Assembly (NCBI GenBank): GCA_049595035.1
Contig: JBMYKD010000008.1
Coordinates: 19,837 to 83,836 of the forward strand
Direction of reading: 5' to 3'
Length of the DNA: 64,000 nucleotides
Source of the DNA: UBA12202 sp049595035
GTDB lineage: Bacteria > Pseudomonadota > Alphaproteobacteria > Puniceispirillales > UBA1172
A program made the translations under genes and the position numbers. This document shows, in pieces, positions 54,989-62,094 of the stretch. The notes beneath the pieces are model-generated. The model saw only the letters and a list, made by a program, of their open reading frames with translations, searched no databases and was not told the DNA's origin. The first letter of the stretch is position 1, and each line of letters starts with the position of its first letter.

Positions 54989-55165
54989 ATGACCCTACCT
55001 GATCAAAAATCTTCTGAAAATCAATCAGGCGATGCTGGGGCTGACCGTGTCATCTGGACAATCTGGTTGATTATTGCCGTGATTTCCATCGGGCTTCTTC
55101 CCCTGACTACCCGCGGCATGGAAATAGCCAGAGCTGTCGCCAGTTTCTGCGGGTATTCTTTGTGA
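54989..55165 (+). CDS. 58-aa single-pass membrane protein coupled to the TauE/SafE gene
   Basis: ATG at 54989 opens a 58-codon frame. A polar N-terminus (MTLPDQKSSENQSGDAGADR) is followed by one hydrophobic helix (VIWTIWLIIAVISIGLLPL, about residues 21-39) and a short basic tail ending SFCGYSL. Its TGA stop overlaps the GTG start of the permease gene by 4 bases (GTGA), a classic coupling arrangement, and it starts 6 bases after the 63-aa gene. These spacings argue it is translated. It may be a regulatory or assembly subunit of the permease. Confidence 0.6.
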   Translation: MTLPDQKSSENQSGDAGADRVIWTIWLIIAVISIGLLPLTTRGMEIARAVASFCGYSL

Positions 55166-55926
55166 TACCAGCGGCGTTATCCGGATTTTTTGATCATCCG
55201 GCTACCATATTAGCCATTATTGCTACATTTCTGGTTGCTGGTACGGTTAAGGGGGTAATTGGCATTGGTATGCCGGCGATTTGCATGGTGTTGCTAACCT
55301 TGTTTCTGCCACCACTGGAAGCTATCCCCCTGACAGCTATTCCTACCATGATTGTCAATCTGTTGCAGATACAACGTGCTGACGCGCGTCACATGGTGGT
55401 GCGAAAATATGGAGTGTTTGGCATAACCCTGCTGGTCAGTATATTTCTGACTGGCTATTTTATTCTGTCTTTTCCGGAAACGCTTTTGCTCCTTGTTTTA
55501 GGTATGGCTATGGTTATCTTCGCGGTGCAATCCTTTGCCGGCTTAACCTTGCGATTTTCTCCGGCTTCATACTGGCAGGTGATATGCGGCATAGTCACGG
55601 GCTTTATTGGCGGATTAAGTTCTGTCTTTTCGCCGCCCATTGTCATGTATCTGTTAGGCCGTGAGGCCGATAAGGATGAGTTTATTGCCGCTACCGGCTT
55701 TCTCTTTTTTGCAGGATGCGCCCCGCTGGTTCTCGCGCTTATTCTAAACGGAGTGCTAAGTTTTGATCTGGCGGTGACGTCCCTATTGGGGCTGGTGGCT
55801 GCGCTGGCTGGCTTCATGATTGGTGAGTGGATCAGAAGCTATTTATCGGCAGAGATATTCAGAAAACTGATCCTGCTGTTTTTTCTGGTGATGGGATGCC
55901 GGTTAGTGGTGATTTCACTGATCTGA
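55162..55926 (+). CDS. TauE/SafE (DUF81) family permease
   Basis: 254-aa membrane protein with about eight hydrophobic helices in two homologous halves. The first half has GTVKGVIGIGMPAICMVLLTL and the second VTGFIGGLSSVFSPPIVMYLL, the repeated 'G..GG.....G.P' pattern of the family. Members export sulfite, sulfoacetate or other organic anions. Substrate here is unknown. The start is GTG at 55162, overlapping the preceding micro-gene. A second family member lies at 60597-61421, and a TusA-like gene is 2 kb upstream, so a sulfur link is conceivable but unproven. Confidence 0.88.
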   Translation: MIPAALSGFFDHPATILAIIATFLVAGTVKGVIGIGMPAICMVLLTLFLPPLEAIPLTAIPTMIVNLLQIQRADARHMVVRKYGVFGITLLVSIFLTGYFILSFPETLLLLVLGMAMVIFAVQSFAGLTLRFSPASYWQVICGIVTGFIGGLSSVFSPPIVMYLLGREADKDEFIAATGFLFFAGCAPLVLALILNGVLSFDLAVTSLLGLVAALAGFMIGEWIRSYLSAEIFRKLILLFFLVMGCRLVVISLI

Positions 55927-56044
55927 ACCTTTTTTCAGGATATGTAAATCCAAACCCTCGATATATCAAAACAGATCATATGGAAAACATGCGGGAAATG
56001 CGATTTGCTTTTCTGTCTTGGTTATGACGTATTCAGAAAACAAA

Positions 56045-56090
56045 GTCGCAACGAAAATAGATTGCCAGATAAAAATAGTATTTTTGCGAC
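56045..56090. repeat. Imperfect inverted repeat upstream of the EamA transporter
   Basis: GTCGCAACGAAAATA (56045-56059) and TATTTTTGCGAC (56079-56090) pair with a small bulge across a 19-base loop. No T run follows on the plus strand, so this is not a convincing terminator for the upstream permease gene. It could be an operator or attenuator for the downstream gene, whose start is about 78 bases away. Confidence 0.4.
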
Positions 56091-56167
56091 AAAACTGTAA
56101 ATTATTAACCCCTTGATTATATTGTAAAAATATTAGACGCTTTCTTCAGGTAATGGGAGTGATGCTG

Positions 56168-57106
56168 ATGCATGATAAATTAGGCATATTGCTCATCATC
56201 GGTGGGATGGCGCTGTTCAGTATTCAGGATGTTACCATCAAGGCACTTGCCCAAGACGGATCATTATTACAGATTCTCGTTATGCGGGGTTTCATTGGAA
56301 CGGCTTTTATTTCTGCGTTTCTTTATATCAGTGGTCGCCCGATTATTTTAACAACCGCCTATCCGCTTCTCACCTCAATCAGGGCAACGCTGTTCTTTTT
56401 AGGGTTTATGAGTTTTTATATCTCGCTTTCCCTGATGCCGATTGCCGAGGCGACCGCGTTATTCTTTGTCAGCCCGTTCTTCATCACCATTTTATCAAAG
56501 CTATTTCTTGGTAATGATGTGGGCTGGTACCGCATAGCAGCTATTCTGACAGGGTTTATCGGGACTCTTCTGATTGTTAAACCAAGCACCAGCAATTTTC
56601 AGTGGGCATATCTTCTGCCGCTATTCACCGCGCTCAGCTATTCCGTTTCCATGATATTAGCCAAACATACGCGGGAAAAGGATAATGTATTTCAGCAAAC
56701 TATTCATATGTATATAGCCAGTATTATCTGCGGGATTATCACATTGCTGGTAGCGCGTTTTATGGGATGGACGTTTGATGGTGTTAAGGGGCTGGAATAT
56801 GTATTCCGGCCGTGGGTATTTAACAATCTGATCATTCTTTCCGCAGTCATCATTATTTCCTTGGTGGCAACAATAGGCACCTTATGCCTGATATCTGCTT
56901 ACCGGATCAGCCAGCCACCAGTCATTGCCCCATTTGAATATACGCTTCTTGTTATATCTATTACTATTGGCTATTTCATGTTTGGTGAGGTGCCGGATTA
57001 CTATTCCATGCTTGGGATGATGGTTATTGTGGCGAGTGGGTTGTTTATTTTCATTCGTGAACAGGTGCGTGGGTTCCCACTGACCATTAAAATGCGATTA
57101 CGTTAG
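56168..57106 (+). CDS. EamA/DMT-superfamily transporter
   Basis: 312-aa inner-membrane protein with about ten helices arranged as two EamA repeats: the first from MHDKLGILLIIGGMALFSIQ, the second beginning near WAYLLPLFTALSYSVSMILA. Motifs such as PIAEATALFFVSPFFITIL and PFEYTLLVISITIGYFMFGE are the ends of the repeats. Family members move metabolites, amino acids or toxic compounds. The substrate cannot be told from sequence. I chose the Met at 56168, with GGGAG 8 bases upstream; an ATG at 56153 is possible. It stands alone and converges on the cold-shock gene with a shared terminator. Confidence 0.88.
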   Translation: MHDKLGILLIIGGMALFSIQDVTIKALAQDGSLLQILVMRGFIGTAFISAFLYISGRPIILTTAYPLLTSIRATLFFLGFMSFYISLSLMPIAEATALFFVSPFFITILSKLFLGNDVGWYRIAAILTGFIGTLLIVKPSTSNFQWAYLLPLFTALSYSVSMILAKHTREKDNVFQQTIHMYIASIICGIITLLVARFMGWTFDGVKGLEYVFRPWVFNNLIILSAVIIISLVATIGTLCLISAYRISQPPVIAPFEYTLLVISITIGYFMFGEVPDYYSMLGMMVIVASGLFIFIREQVRGFPLTIKMRLR

Positions 57107-57132
57107 ATTTTCCCACCGTCATTATGAAAACG

Positions 57133-57163
57133 AAAAAAGGCCAGCCATAAGAGGCCGGCCTTT
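57133..57163. terminator. Bidirectional terminator between the EamA gene and cspA
   Basis: AAAGGCCAGCC (57136-57146), loop ATAAGA, GGCCGGCCTTT (57153-57163), with one mismatch. A run of A precedes it, giving a T run for the minus-strand cold-shock mRNA, and TTT follows for the plus strand. It lies 27 bases after the EamA stop and 33 bases beyond the cspA stop. A second small palindrome, GATAAAAC-C-GTTTTATC, follows at 57164-57180. Confidence 0.75.
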
Positions 57164-57195
57164 GATAAAACCGTTTTATCTGATGACAAAATCGA

Positions 57196-57402
57196 TTAAC
57201 TGCTTTTCAGATTAACCGCTGAGCTTTTGCCATTCTTACCCTGCTCGAGTTCATAGCTGACGCTCTGGTTTTCGTTCAGAGTCTGCATGCCAGCATCCTT
57301 GACAGCAGAAATATGAACGAACACGTCTTGCGACTTATCTTCGGGTTCGATGAACCCATATCCTTTGGTTTCATTAAACCATTTTACGGTGCCATTTGGC
57401 AT
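57196..57402 (-). CDS. cspA: CspA-family cold-shock protein
   Basis: 68-aa single cold-shock domain that binds single-stranded nucleic acid and acts as an RNA chaperone. It begins MPNGTVKWFNETKGYGFIEP, with RNP1 KGYGFI (about residues 13-18) and RNP2 VFVHISAV (about 27-34), and continues VSYELEQGKNGKSSAVNLK. A strong ribosome-binding site, AAGGAG, lies before the ATG. A long unoccupied region upstream (57403-57666) leaves room for the long 5' leader typical of these genes. The paralogue number in the genome is unknown, so the gene letter is by family. Confidence 0.95.
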   Translation of the reverse strand: MPNGTVKWFNETKGYGFIEPEDKSQDVFVHISAVKDAGMQTLNENQSVSYELEQGKNGKSSAVNLKSS

Positions 57403-57478
57403 CTTTCTCTCCTTTAGAAAAGGGTTGTTAAATCGTCAATCAACCTCTTTTCCGTGGAGAAGCAAATCGTTGACCCTC

Positions 57479-57498
57479 AGCACTTTTTGCAGAGTGCT
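57479..57498. repeat. Hairpin in the cspA/THI5-like divergent region
   Basis: AGCACT (57479-57484), 8-base loop, AGTGCT (57493-57498). It lies between the divergent cspA and NMT1/THI5-like genes. On the minus strand it would be in the cspA leader or promoter, on the plus strand in the other gene's leader. It is short but perfect. I saw no TPP-riboswitch consensus here. Confidence 0.4.
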
Positions 57499-57528
57499 AT
57501 GCTTATGGCACTTTGTTCAGTAAAAAGC

Positions 57529-57565
57529 GAGATAAATTTTAATTATCTGTATTTTATCTCTTTTT
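57529..57565. repeat. AT-rich terminator-like hairpin in the same region
   Basis: GAGATAAA (57529-57536), 16 bases, TTTATCTC (57553-57560), followed by TTTTT. On the plus strand this has the form of a weak intrinsic terminator or attenuator, about 100 bases ahead of the NMT1/THI5-like start. On the minus strand it also ends in T residues (from the AAAAAGC before the left arm). It may end a short RNA or attenuate one of the divergent genes. Confidence 0.35.
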
Positions 57566-57666
57566 CAAAACATGCACTCTTGCTTGACTGTCATGGGTCG
57601 AATGATAGGTTTAGCGATAATCATGCATGCCAGCAGGGCTATGATACTATTTTAAAGGATGATGCT

Positions 57667-58551
57667 ATGCCACATATTCATATTCAATTCACGCTGTTTT
57701 CTGCCTTTTACTCTCCTCTGATTTCTACCATGACAGGCGGATATCTGGCAGAAGAAGGTTTTGATTATGACTGGAGTGTGGCGAAGCCTGGTGTGTCTGC
57801 TTTAGCCGCGCTGGAAGATGGTTCTGCACAAGTGGTTCAGTCTACCATCAGCCAGGGGTTTCACTCTCTTGAAAAAGGCCGTAAGACTGCGGCGCGGCAT
57901 TTTGCATTGATTAATGATATGGATGGTTTTTTTCTCACCAGTCGCATAGCCGATCCGGATTTTAGCTGGGCAAAGCTGGAAGGCGCGGATGTTCTGGTGC
58001 ATCATGGTGGTCAACCCATGACGATGTTCAAATATGCCTGTTACAAGGCAGGGATTGATGTGTCAAAGATCAATATGATTGATGCTGGCAATGCAAAGGA
58101 AATGGATGCAGCCTTTCGGGCAGGAACCGGACAATATATTCATCAGCAAGGGCCAGCACCTCAACAGATTGAAGCTGATGGCGCGGGGCATGTTGTTGCT
58201 GCATTGGGGCCAATGGTTGGCTCATGCGCGTTTTCCAGTCTGGCCGCTATGCCCGACTGGTTGATGAGCGATGAAGGGAAAGCCTTTTGCAGAGCTTATC
58301 AGAAAACAAGAATATATATGAATACCGTTTCTGCAGAAGATATCGCTAAAGCGGAAAAACCGCTTTTCCCTGATATTGATGAACTGGTACTAGCAGATTG
58401 CATTCGGGCTTATCAGATGATGGGATGCTGGCCAGAGCATATGGATATCACAGATGCAGGCTATGCGGCTATGCTGGATATCTTTGCCCATGATGGCAAG
58501 ATTTCAACCAGACATGATTATGATGAGGTATGCGTGAAGCCAGTTTCATAA
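57667..58551 (+). CDS. NMT1/THI5-like substrate-binding-fold protein without signal peptide
   Basis: 294-aa protein resembling periplasmic-binding-protein-like domains of the NMT1/THI5 group (ThiY, SsuA and NrtA relatives). Elements such as GGYLAEEGFDYDWSVAKPG, SALAALEDGSAQVVQSTIS, ALINDMDGFFLTSRI, MFKYACYKAGIDVSKI and AALGPMVGSCAFSSLAAMP fit the two-lobed fold. I chose the ATG at 57667 with AAGGA 7 bases upstream. It starts MPHIHIQFTLFSAFY, with no signal peptide or lipobox, so it should be cytoplasmic. The open frame continues upstream to 57454 but that stretch is not protein-like. There are no permease or ATPase genes beside it. Confidence 0.75.
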   Translation: MPHIHIQFTLFSAFYSPLISTMTGGYLAEEGFDYDWSVAKPGVSALAALEDGSAQVVQSTISQGFHSLEKGRKTAARHFALINDMDGFFLTSRIADPDFSWAKLEGADVLVHHGGQPMTMFKYACYKAGIDVSKINMIDAGNAKEMDAAFRAGTGQYIHQQGPAPQQIEADGAGHVVAALGPMVGSCAFSSLAAMPDWLMSDEGKAFCRAYQKTRIYMNTVSAEDIAKAEKPLFPDIDELVLADCIRAYQMMGCWPEHMDITDAGYAAMLDIFAHDGKISTRHDYDEVCVKPVS

Positions 58552-58716
58552 TAATGATGGTTAAAATGTGCGTTTTGTTTTGTCATAATTTGAGAAAACA
58601 GTATTTAAATGTTTGTATTTACAATTATGCCAATTCTTAACGGATAATTATTGAAAATAAAAATAAAGCTCATATATGGTTATTATACACAGGTATTGTT
58701 TCAAGGGCTCAATTAC

Positions 58717-59016
58717 ATGTCTGACATCAAATATTATGCTGAATTAAGACATCTTATCCTGCAAATGGAGAGTGACATGTCTATTTCATCGCTGACTGAG
58801 ATTGAAAAGAAAGTCATTTCCGCCCTTATCATTTTATCAAATAAAGAAAAAAAGCCCATCCATCTTGACCAGTTGCGCGAACATCCTCTGGTGCAATCCA
58901 TGCCACAGCCGTCATTATATCGCGCCTTCCAGACGCTCATCAAATCCGGATATATCAATAAAGTGGGAACAGAACGTTCGGGGCTTTATGTTCCGCAAAC
59001 CGAACGGTTTTCCTGA
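58717..59016 (+). CDS. Winged-helix (MarR-like) putative transcription regulator
   Basis: 99-aa protein beginning MSDIKYYAELRHLILQME. The core is a winged helix: LTEIEKKVISALIILSNKE as first helix, LDQLREHPLVQSMPQPSLYR as the helix-turn-helix with recognition helix, and FQTLIKSGYINKVGTERSGL as third helix plus wing. The size suits a minimal MarR/PadR-like protein. It is the only recognisable regulator in this accessory section and is followed by a 17-bp tandem repeat and a membrane protein. The frame is open upstream to 58651 but without support. The ribosome-binding site is weak. Confidence 0.7.
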   Translation: MSDIKYYAELRHLILQMESDMSISSLTEIEKKVISALIILSNKEKKPIHLDQLREHPLVQSMPQPSLYRAFQTLIKSGYINKVGTERSGLYVPQTERFS

Positions 59017-59077
59017 CTTTTTTTCTGATAAAAGAACACCGATGACGGGTTATGATTCATAAATGTGATGTCAGGCA

Positions 59078-59110
59078 TAGTCAAAAGATATAACTAGTCA
59101 AAAGATATAA
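59078..59110 (+). repeat. Tandem 17-bp direct repeat
   Basis: TAGTCAAAAGATATAA occurs at 59078-59093 and again at 59095-59110, a 17-base period with both copies identical. It lies in the 138-base gap between the winged-helix gene and the MASE1-like gene, about 45 bases ahead of the latter's start. Adjacent perfect copies in a promoter position suggest an operator, possibly for the neighbouring regulator. Confidence 0.8.
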
Positions 59111-59154
59111 ATTGTCATACCTTTCTCACATGAGAAGTTGATAGCTTTCATCAT

Positions 59155-59766
59155 TTGAAGCTCTGGTATCAAGGCCCTATTGTATTGTATGTTATACGTC
59201 TGATTTCCCAGCATTGGTCTGGCTTTGTCATTACCCTATATCTCGGGTTATTCTGGATCAGCATAAATATTATTTTTCCGCTAGAGTTATCGATATTCGG
59301 AAGTTCAACAGGCATTGCCAGTATTCTATTTCTGCCACATGCTGTGCGCGTATTAGCGGCATGGCTGTTGGGGCCAAAAGTATTATTTGCGCTGATACCG
59401 GCTGAAGTGATTGCCCATTCTATCTGGGGGCTTGATTTTTCCTATCCCAACAGCTTGCTTATTCCGGTCTTTAGTGCCATGTCGGCGGTGGTGGGTTTTG
59501 AAGCATTGCGGATGATAGGTTATAATGTATATCCTAATTCATACAGCCTTCCGAACTGGAAAGGTGTAATCCTTGCGGGAATTATTGCATCTCTGTTTAA
59601 TTCATTTACTGGTGCCTATCTGAAAGGGGAGCTGATTGAACCCGGATATCTGATGTCGATCATCATTCGATATATTGTTGGGGACATATCTGGCTTAATC
59701 ATCAGCATGATCATGCTGGTTTTTATCATGCGTATACTGGATAAATTTACAGAATATTCACAATAA
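59155..59766 (+). CDS. MASE1-like integral membrane protein
   Basis: 203-aa protein with about six hydrophobic helices. The segment SILFLPHAVRVLAAWLLGPK recalls the 'FLP.G.R.LAA.L.G' core of MASE1-type sensor domains, but here it is free-standing with no kinase, GGDEF or other output domain. SGLIISMIMLVFIMRIL is the last helix. The start is uncertain: TTG 59155 is the first start codon after an in-frame stop, with no good ribosome-binding site. The position after a regulator and a tandem repeat suggests it is regulated. Function unknown. Confidence 0.65.
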   Translation: MKLWYQGPIVLYVIRLISQHWSGFVITLYLGLFWISINIIFPLELSIFGSSTGIASILFLPHAVRVLAAWLLGPKVLFALIPAEVIAHSIWGLDFSYPNSLLIPVFSAMSAVVGFEALRMIGYNVYPNSYSLPNWKGVILAGIIASLFNSFTGAYLKGELIEPGYLMSIIIRYIVGDISGLIISMIMLVFIMRILDKFTEYSQ

Positions 59767-59835
59767 AAAGTGGTCATATGGCTTTTCTGCTGTCATATTG
59801 GTAAGATAATCGATGCAGAAGGAAAGGTAATAAAG

Positions 59836-60051
59836 ATGCAATTTAATCAGGAAGCCCGCAAACGTGTCACCGATCTGCATATTTTTCTACATAAGGCAGA
59901 ACGCTATATAGCAGGATGTGAGAATGGTGATGAGTTTGTTGCTAAGGTATTTGATGCCTTTGAAAACAAACCTCAGTTTCTATCTAATGAGGAATGTGAA
60001 GAATTACTGCTTGAAGTATGGAAAGCCCATATCGAAGGGCGGCTAGATTAG
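59836..60051 (+). CDS. Small hypothetical protein (71 aa)
   Basis: 71-aa helical, charged protein: MQFNQEARKRVTDLHIFLHK, AERYIAGCENGDEFVAKVFD and SNEECEELLLEVWKAHIEGR. AAGG precedes the ATG at 59836, 69 bases after the MASE1-like gene on the same strand. There is no signal or membrane segment. I do not recognise the family. Confidence 0.55.
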   Translation: MQFNQEARKRVTDLHIFLHKAERYIAGCENGDEFVAKVFDAFENKPQFLSNEECEELLLEVWKAHIEGRLD

Positions 60052-60206
60052 AACGCCGCCAACCGGCATCTGATTCATCAGGAAAGAAAGTGGTGACCAT
60101 TTCCACATGTCATATTAATTATCAATAATATATTTAAACCCTTTCCAACCGGAAAAATAAAACTAACTCTTATCATTACCAATTATATTTTATTAAGAGG
60201 ATTAAG

Positions 60207-60539
60207 ATGAGAGTATTTGCAACTATGTTCGTTCTGTTTGCCAGTTTGAGTCTGGCAGGATGCGGACAGTCAGGCGATCCGGAAATCAACAAATTGCTGG
60301 ATAATTTTGAAAGTCTGGTATCAGATTTTGAAAAAATGGCAAATCAGGATAAGGTCTGTTTTTCCGAAATTGGTGAAATTATGCCTAAATTGATGGCATT
60401 TGGTAGTTCCATGCAATCCCTACAAAGCGCCGGTAAAGAGCCTAATGATGATCAAAGGCAACGGGCAGCAAAGCTGGCGATGCGATTACAGCAAAGTCAG
60501 GGATCATTGAACGCTGTACAGCCAGATATGAGTTGCTAG
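60207..60539 (+). CDS. Small lipoprotein of unknown function
   Basis: 110-aa predicted lipoprotein with a signal peptide ending in the lipobox LSLAGC (Cys about residue 19). The mature part is predicted helical, with INKLLDNFESLVSDFEKMAN and LAMRLQQSQGSLNAVQPD, and has two further cysteines (KVCFSE and the C-terminal Cys). The start is clear (AAGAGGATTAAGATG). It has its own terminator at 60561-60589 and no operon partner. Function unknown. Confidence 0.7.
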   Translation: MRVFATMFVLFASLSLAGCGQSGDPEINKLLDNFESLVSDFEKMANQDKVCFSEIGEIMPKLMAFGSSMQSLQSAGKEPNDDQRQRAAKLAMRLQQSQGSLNAVQPDMSC

Positions 60540-60560
60540 ATATAAACAAAAATCCAAGAA

Positions 60561-60589
60561 AAGGCGCGGCATCATCCGCGCTTTTTTTT
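60561..60589. terminator. Terminator after the small lipoprotein
   Basis: GCGCGG (60564-60569), loop CATCAT, CCGCGC (60576-60581), then eight T residues. The A-rich left flank gives a T run on the minus strand too, so it probably also ends the convergent TauE/SafE mRNA, whose stop is at 60597. Confidence 0.87.
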
Positions 60590-60596
60590 ATTTTAT

Positions 60597-61421
60597 CTAT
60601 GCCCATGCTGATGCAGCGATTCCCCAGACTAGCCGTAATCCTAGTAAGGCAAGGCCAGCATGCACTAGATGGTAAAACAAATTATCTGTGATGTTCCGGT
60701 TGAGCCATTTGCCAATCATAACGCCCACCGGAATGACCGGAATTAGCGACAGGGTGATAAATAACGTCGCTGGTGTGAACATACCCAGCTGAAGAAAAAA
60801 TGGTATCTTTGCAATATTGATAGAAAAGAAAAACCAAGCACTAGTCCCCACAACCAGATAGCGATGCATGCGTAAGGGCAGTAAGAATATCTGTACCGGA
60901 ATGCCGCCTGTTAATGATATAAAGGATGAAAATCCTGACAGACTGCACCATATTGACGCCCGGGCAGGGATGTTTTTCCGCATCTTGCGTTTTTCATCAT
61001 TTCTGGTTTGGCTATTCAGCCGGATAAAATAACGGCATCCGATCACAATGGCGATAGCACCGATCATGGCTTTCAACATATCGTCATTAATCATACTGAT
61101 CAGCAGATAGCCTAGAATTTGCCCGATAACGGCAAATAGCACCATCCAGAATAAAATGCGCCAGTAACAATAACCGCGCCAGATCATAATTGCCCATATA
61201 TCTGTCAGCATATAAAGAGGGAGAAGAATAGCCAGTGTTTCTCGCGCCGGCAGAATGGTAAGCATCAATGGTGCTGATAAAGACGCAATAGCACCACCAA
61301 ATCCGGATTTGGCAATAGCCATCAGCAATACGGCAAGCGCACAAATTGACCAGAATGTCACCACCGAACCATTAAGAAAGGGCGGAGCGGCTAGACTATA
61401 AGAAAAGATATCATCAATCAC
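60597..61421 (-). CDS. Second TauE/SafE (DUF81) family permease
   Basis: 274-aa membrane protein with about eight helices in two repeats: AIAKSGFGGAIASLSAPLML (a 'SGFGG' motif near residue 38) and SLSGFSSFISLTGGIPVQIFLLP in the second half. A basic loop, NSQTRNDEKRKMRK, joins the halves. It is a different branch from the member at 55162-55926. Substrate unknown; family members export sulfite or organosulfonates and related anions. It stands alone on the minus strand, with a divergent gap of 190 bases to ytoQ. Confidence 0.86.
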   Translation of the reverse strand: MIDDIFSYSLAAPPFLNGSVVTFWSICALAVLLMAIAKSGFGGAIASLSAPLMLTILPARETLAILLPLYMLTDIWAIMIWRGYCYWRILFWMVLFAVIGQILGYLLISMINDDMLKAMIGAIAIVIGCRYFIRLNSQTRNDEKRKMRKNIPARASIWCSLSGFSSFISLTGGIPVQIFLLPLRMHRYLVVGTSAWFFFSINIAKIPFFLQLGMFTPATLFITLSLIPVIPVGVMIGKWLNRNITDNLFYHLVHAGLALLGLRLVWGIAASAWA

Positions 61422-61611
61422 TTTATTGTGCCCAATATTGATCAGAAATCGTATGGTGCCAAAAGCATAAAGGCAATCGTTCTTTTATGCTGATCTCATC
61501 AGATATCTAAACGGGATGGTGTTTCATGATACTTGCACCCGGAACATATGCCGGATAAATTATGCGAAATAATCGTAACCATTTATGATCAATGACCATA
61601 AGGGATCAAGC

Positions 61612-62055
61612 ATGACCATCACATTATATCTGTCCGGAGAAATACATACTGACTGGCGTGACCAGATTATTGCTGGCACAAAGGGCATGGATGTGCGTTT
61701 TACCGCACCTGTTACGGATCACGCAGCCAGCGATGACTGCGGGGTTGCTATTCTTGGCGATGAACCGGATAAGTTCTGGCATGATCACAAGGGGGCTAAA
61801 ATCAATGCCATTCGCACCAGAAAGGCCATTGCTGAAGCAGATATAGTAGTCGTCCGGTTTGGGGATAAATACAGACAATGGAATGCTGCTTTTGATGCAG
61901 GTTATGCCGCCGCGCTTGGCAAATCTATTATTGTTATGCACGGGGCTGATCATCAACACGCCCTGAAGGAAATTGATGCCGCCGCGCTTGCGGTTGTTGA
62001 AACCCCTGATCAGATCGTCCGTATTCTGCGTTATGTTATTAATGGGGATTTATAG
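61612..62055 (+). CDS. YtoQ family protein
   Basis: 147-aa soluble protein beginning MTITLYLSGEIHTDWRDQII and continuing VTDHAASDDCGVAILGDEPD, NAIRTRKAIAEADIVVVRFG and YRQWNAAFDAGYAAALGKSI. This pattern is characteristic of the YtoQ family. The fold resembles nucleoside 2-deoxyribosyltransferases and TIR-like NAD-processing domains (a final 'E/D-aGyA.ALGK' strand-helix), which is a similarity seen by eye and not proof of activity. I chose the ATG at 61612 (AGGG upstream); the frame is open to 61585. No partner genes. Confidence 0.8.
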   Translation: MTITLYLSGEIHTDWRDQIIAGTKGMDVRFTAPVTDHAASDDCGVAILGDEPDKFWHDHKGAKINAIRTRKAIAEADIVVVRFGDKYRQWNAAFDAGYAAALGKSIIVMHGADHQHALKEIDAAALAVVETPDQIVRILRYVINGDL

Positions 62056-62094
62056 GCAAGGGCACAAAACCTATTGCTTTCAGGTGGCTTTTTA

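Noticed and set aside
57403..57666. TPP riboswitch ahead of the THI5-like gene
   Set aside because: The family suggested it, but the conserved CTGAGA and ACCTGAT-type cores are not present.
57454..57666. N-terminal extension of the THI5-like gene
   Set aside because: The in-frame stretch is open but not protein-like, includes the hairpins, and a good ribosome-binding site precedes the ATG at 57667.
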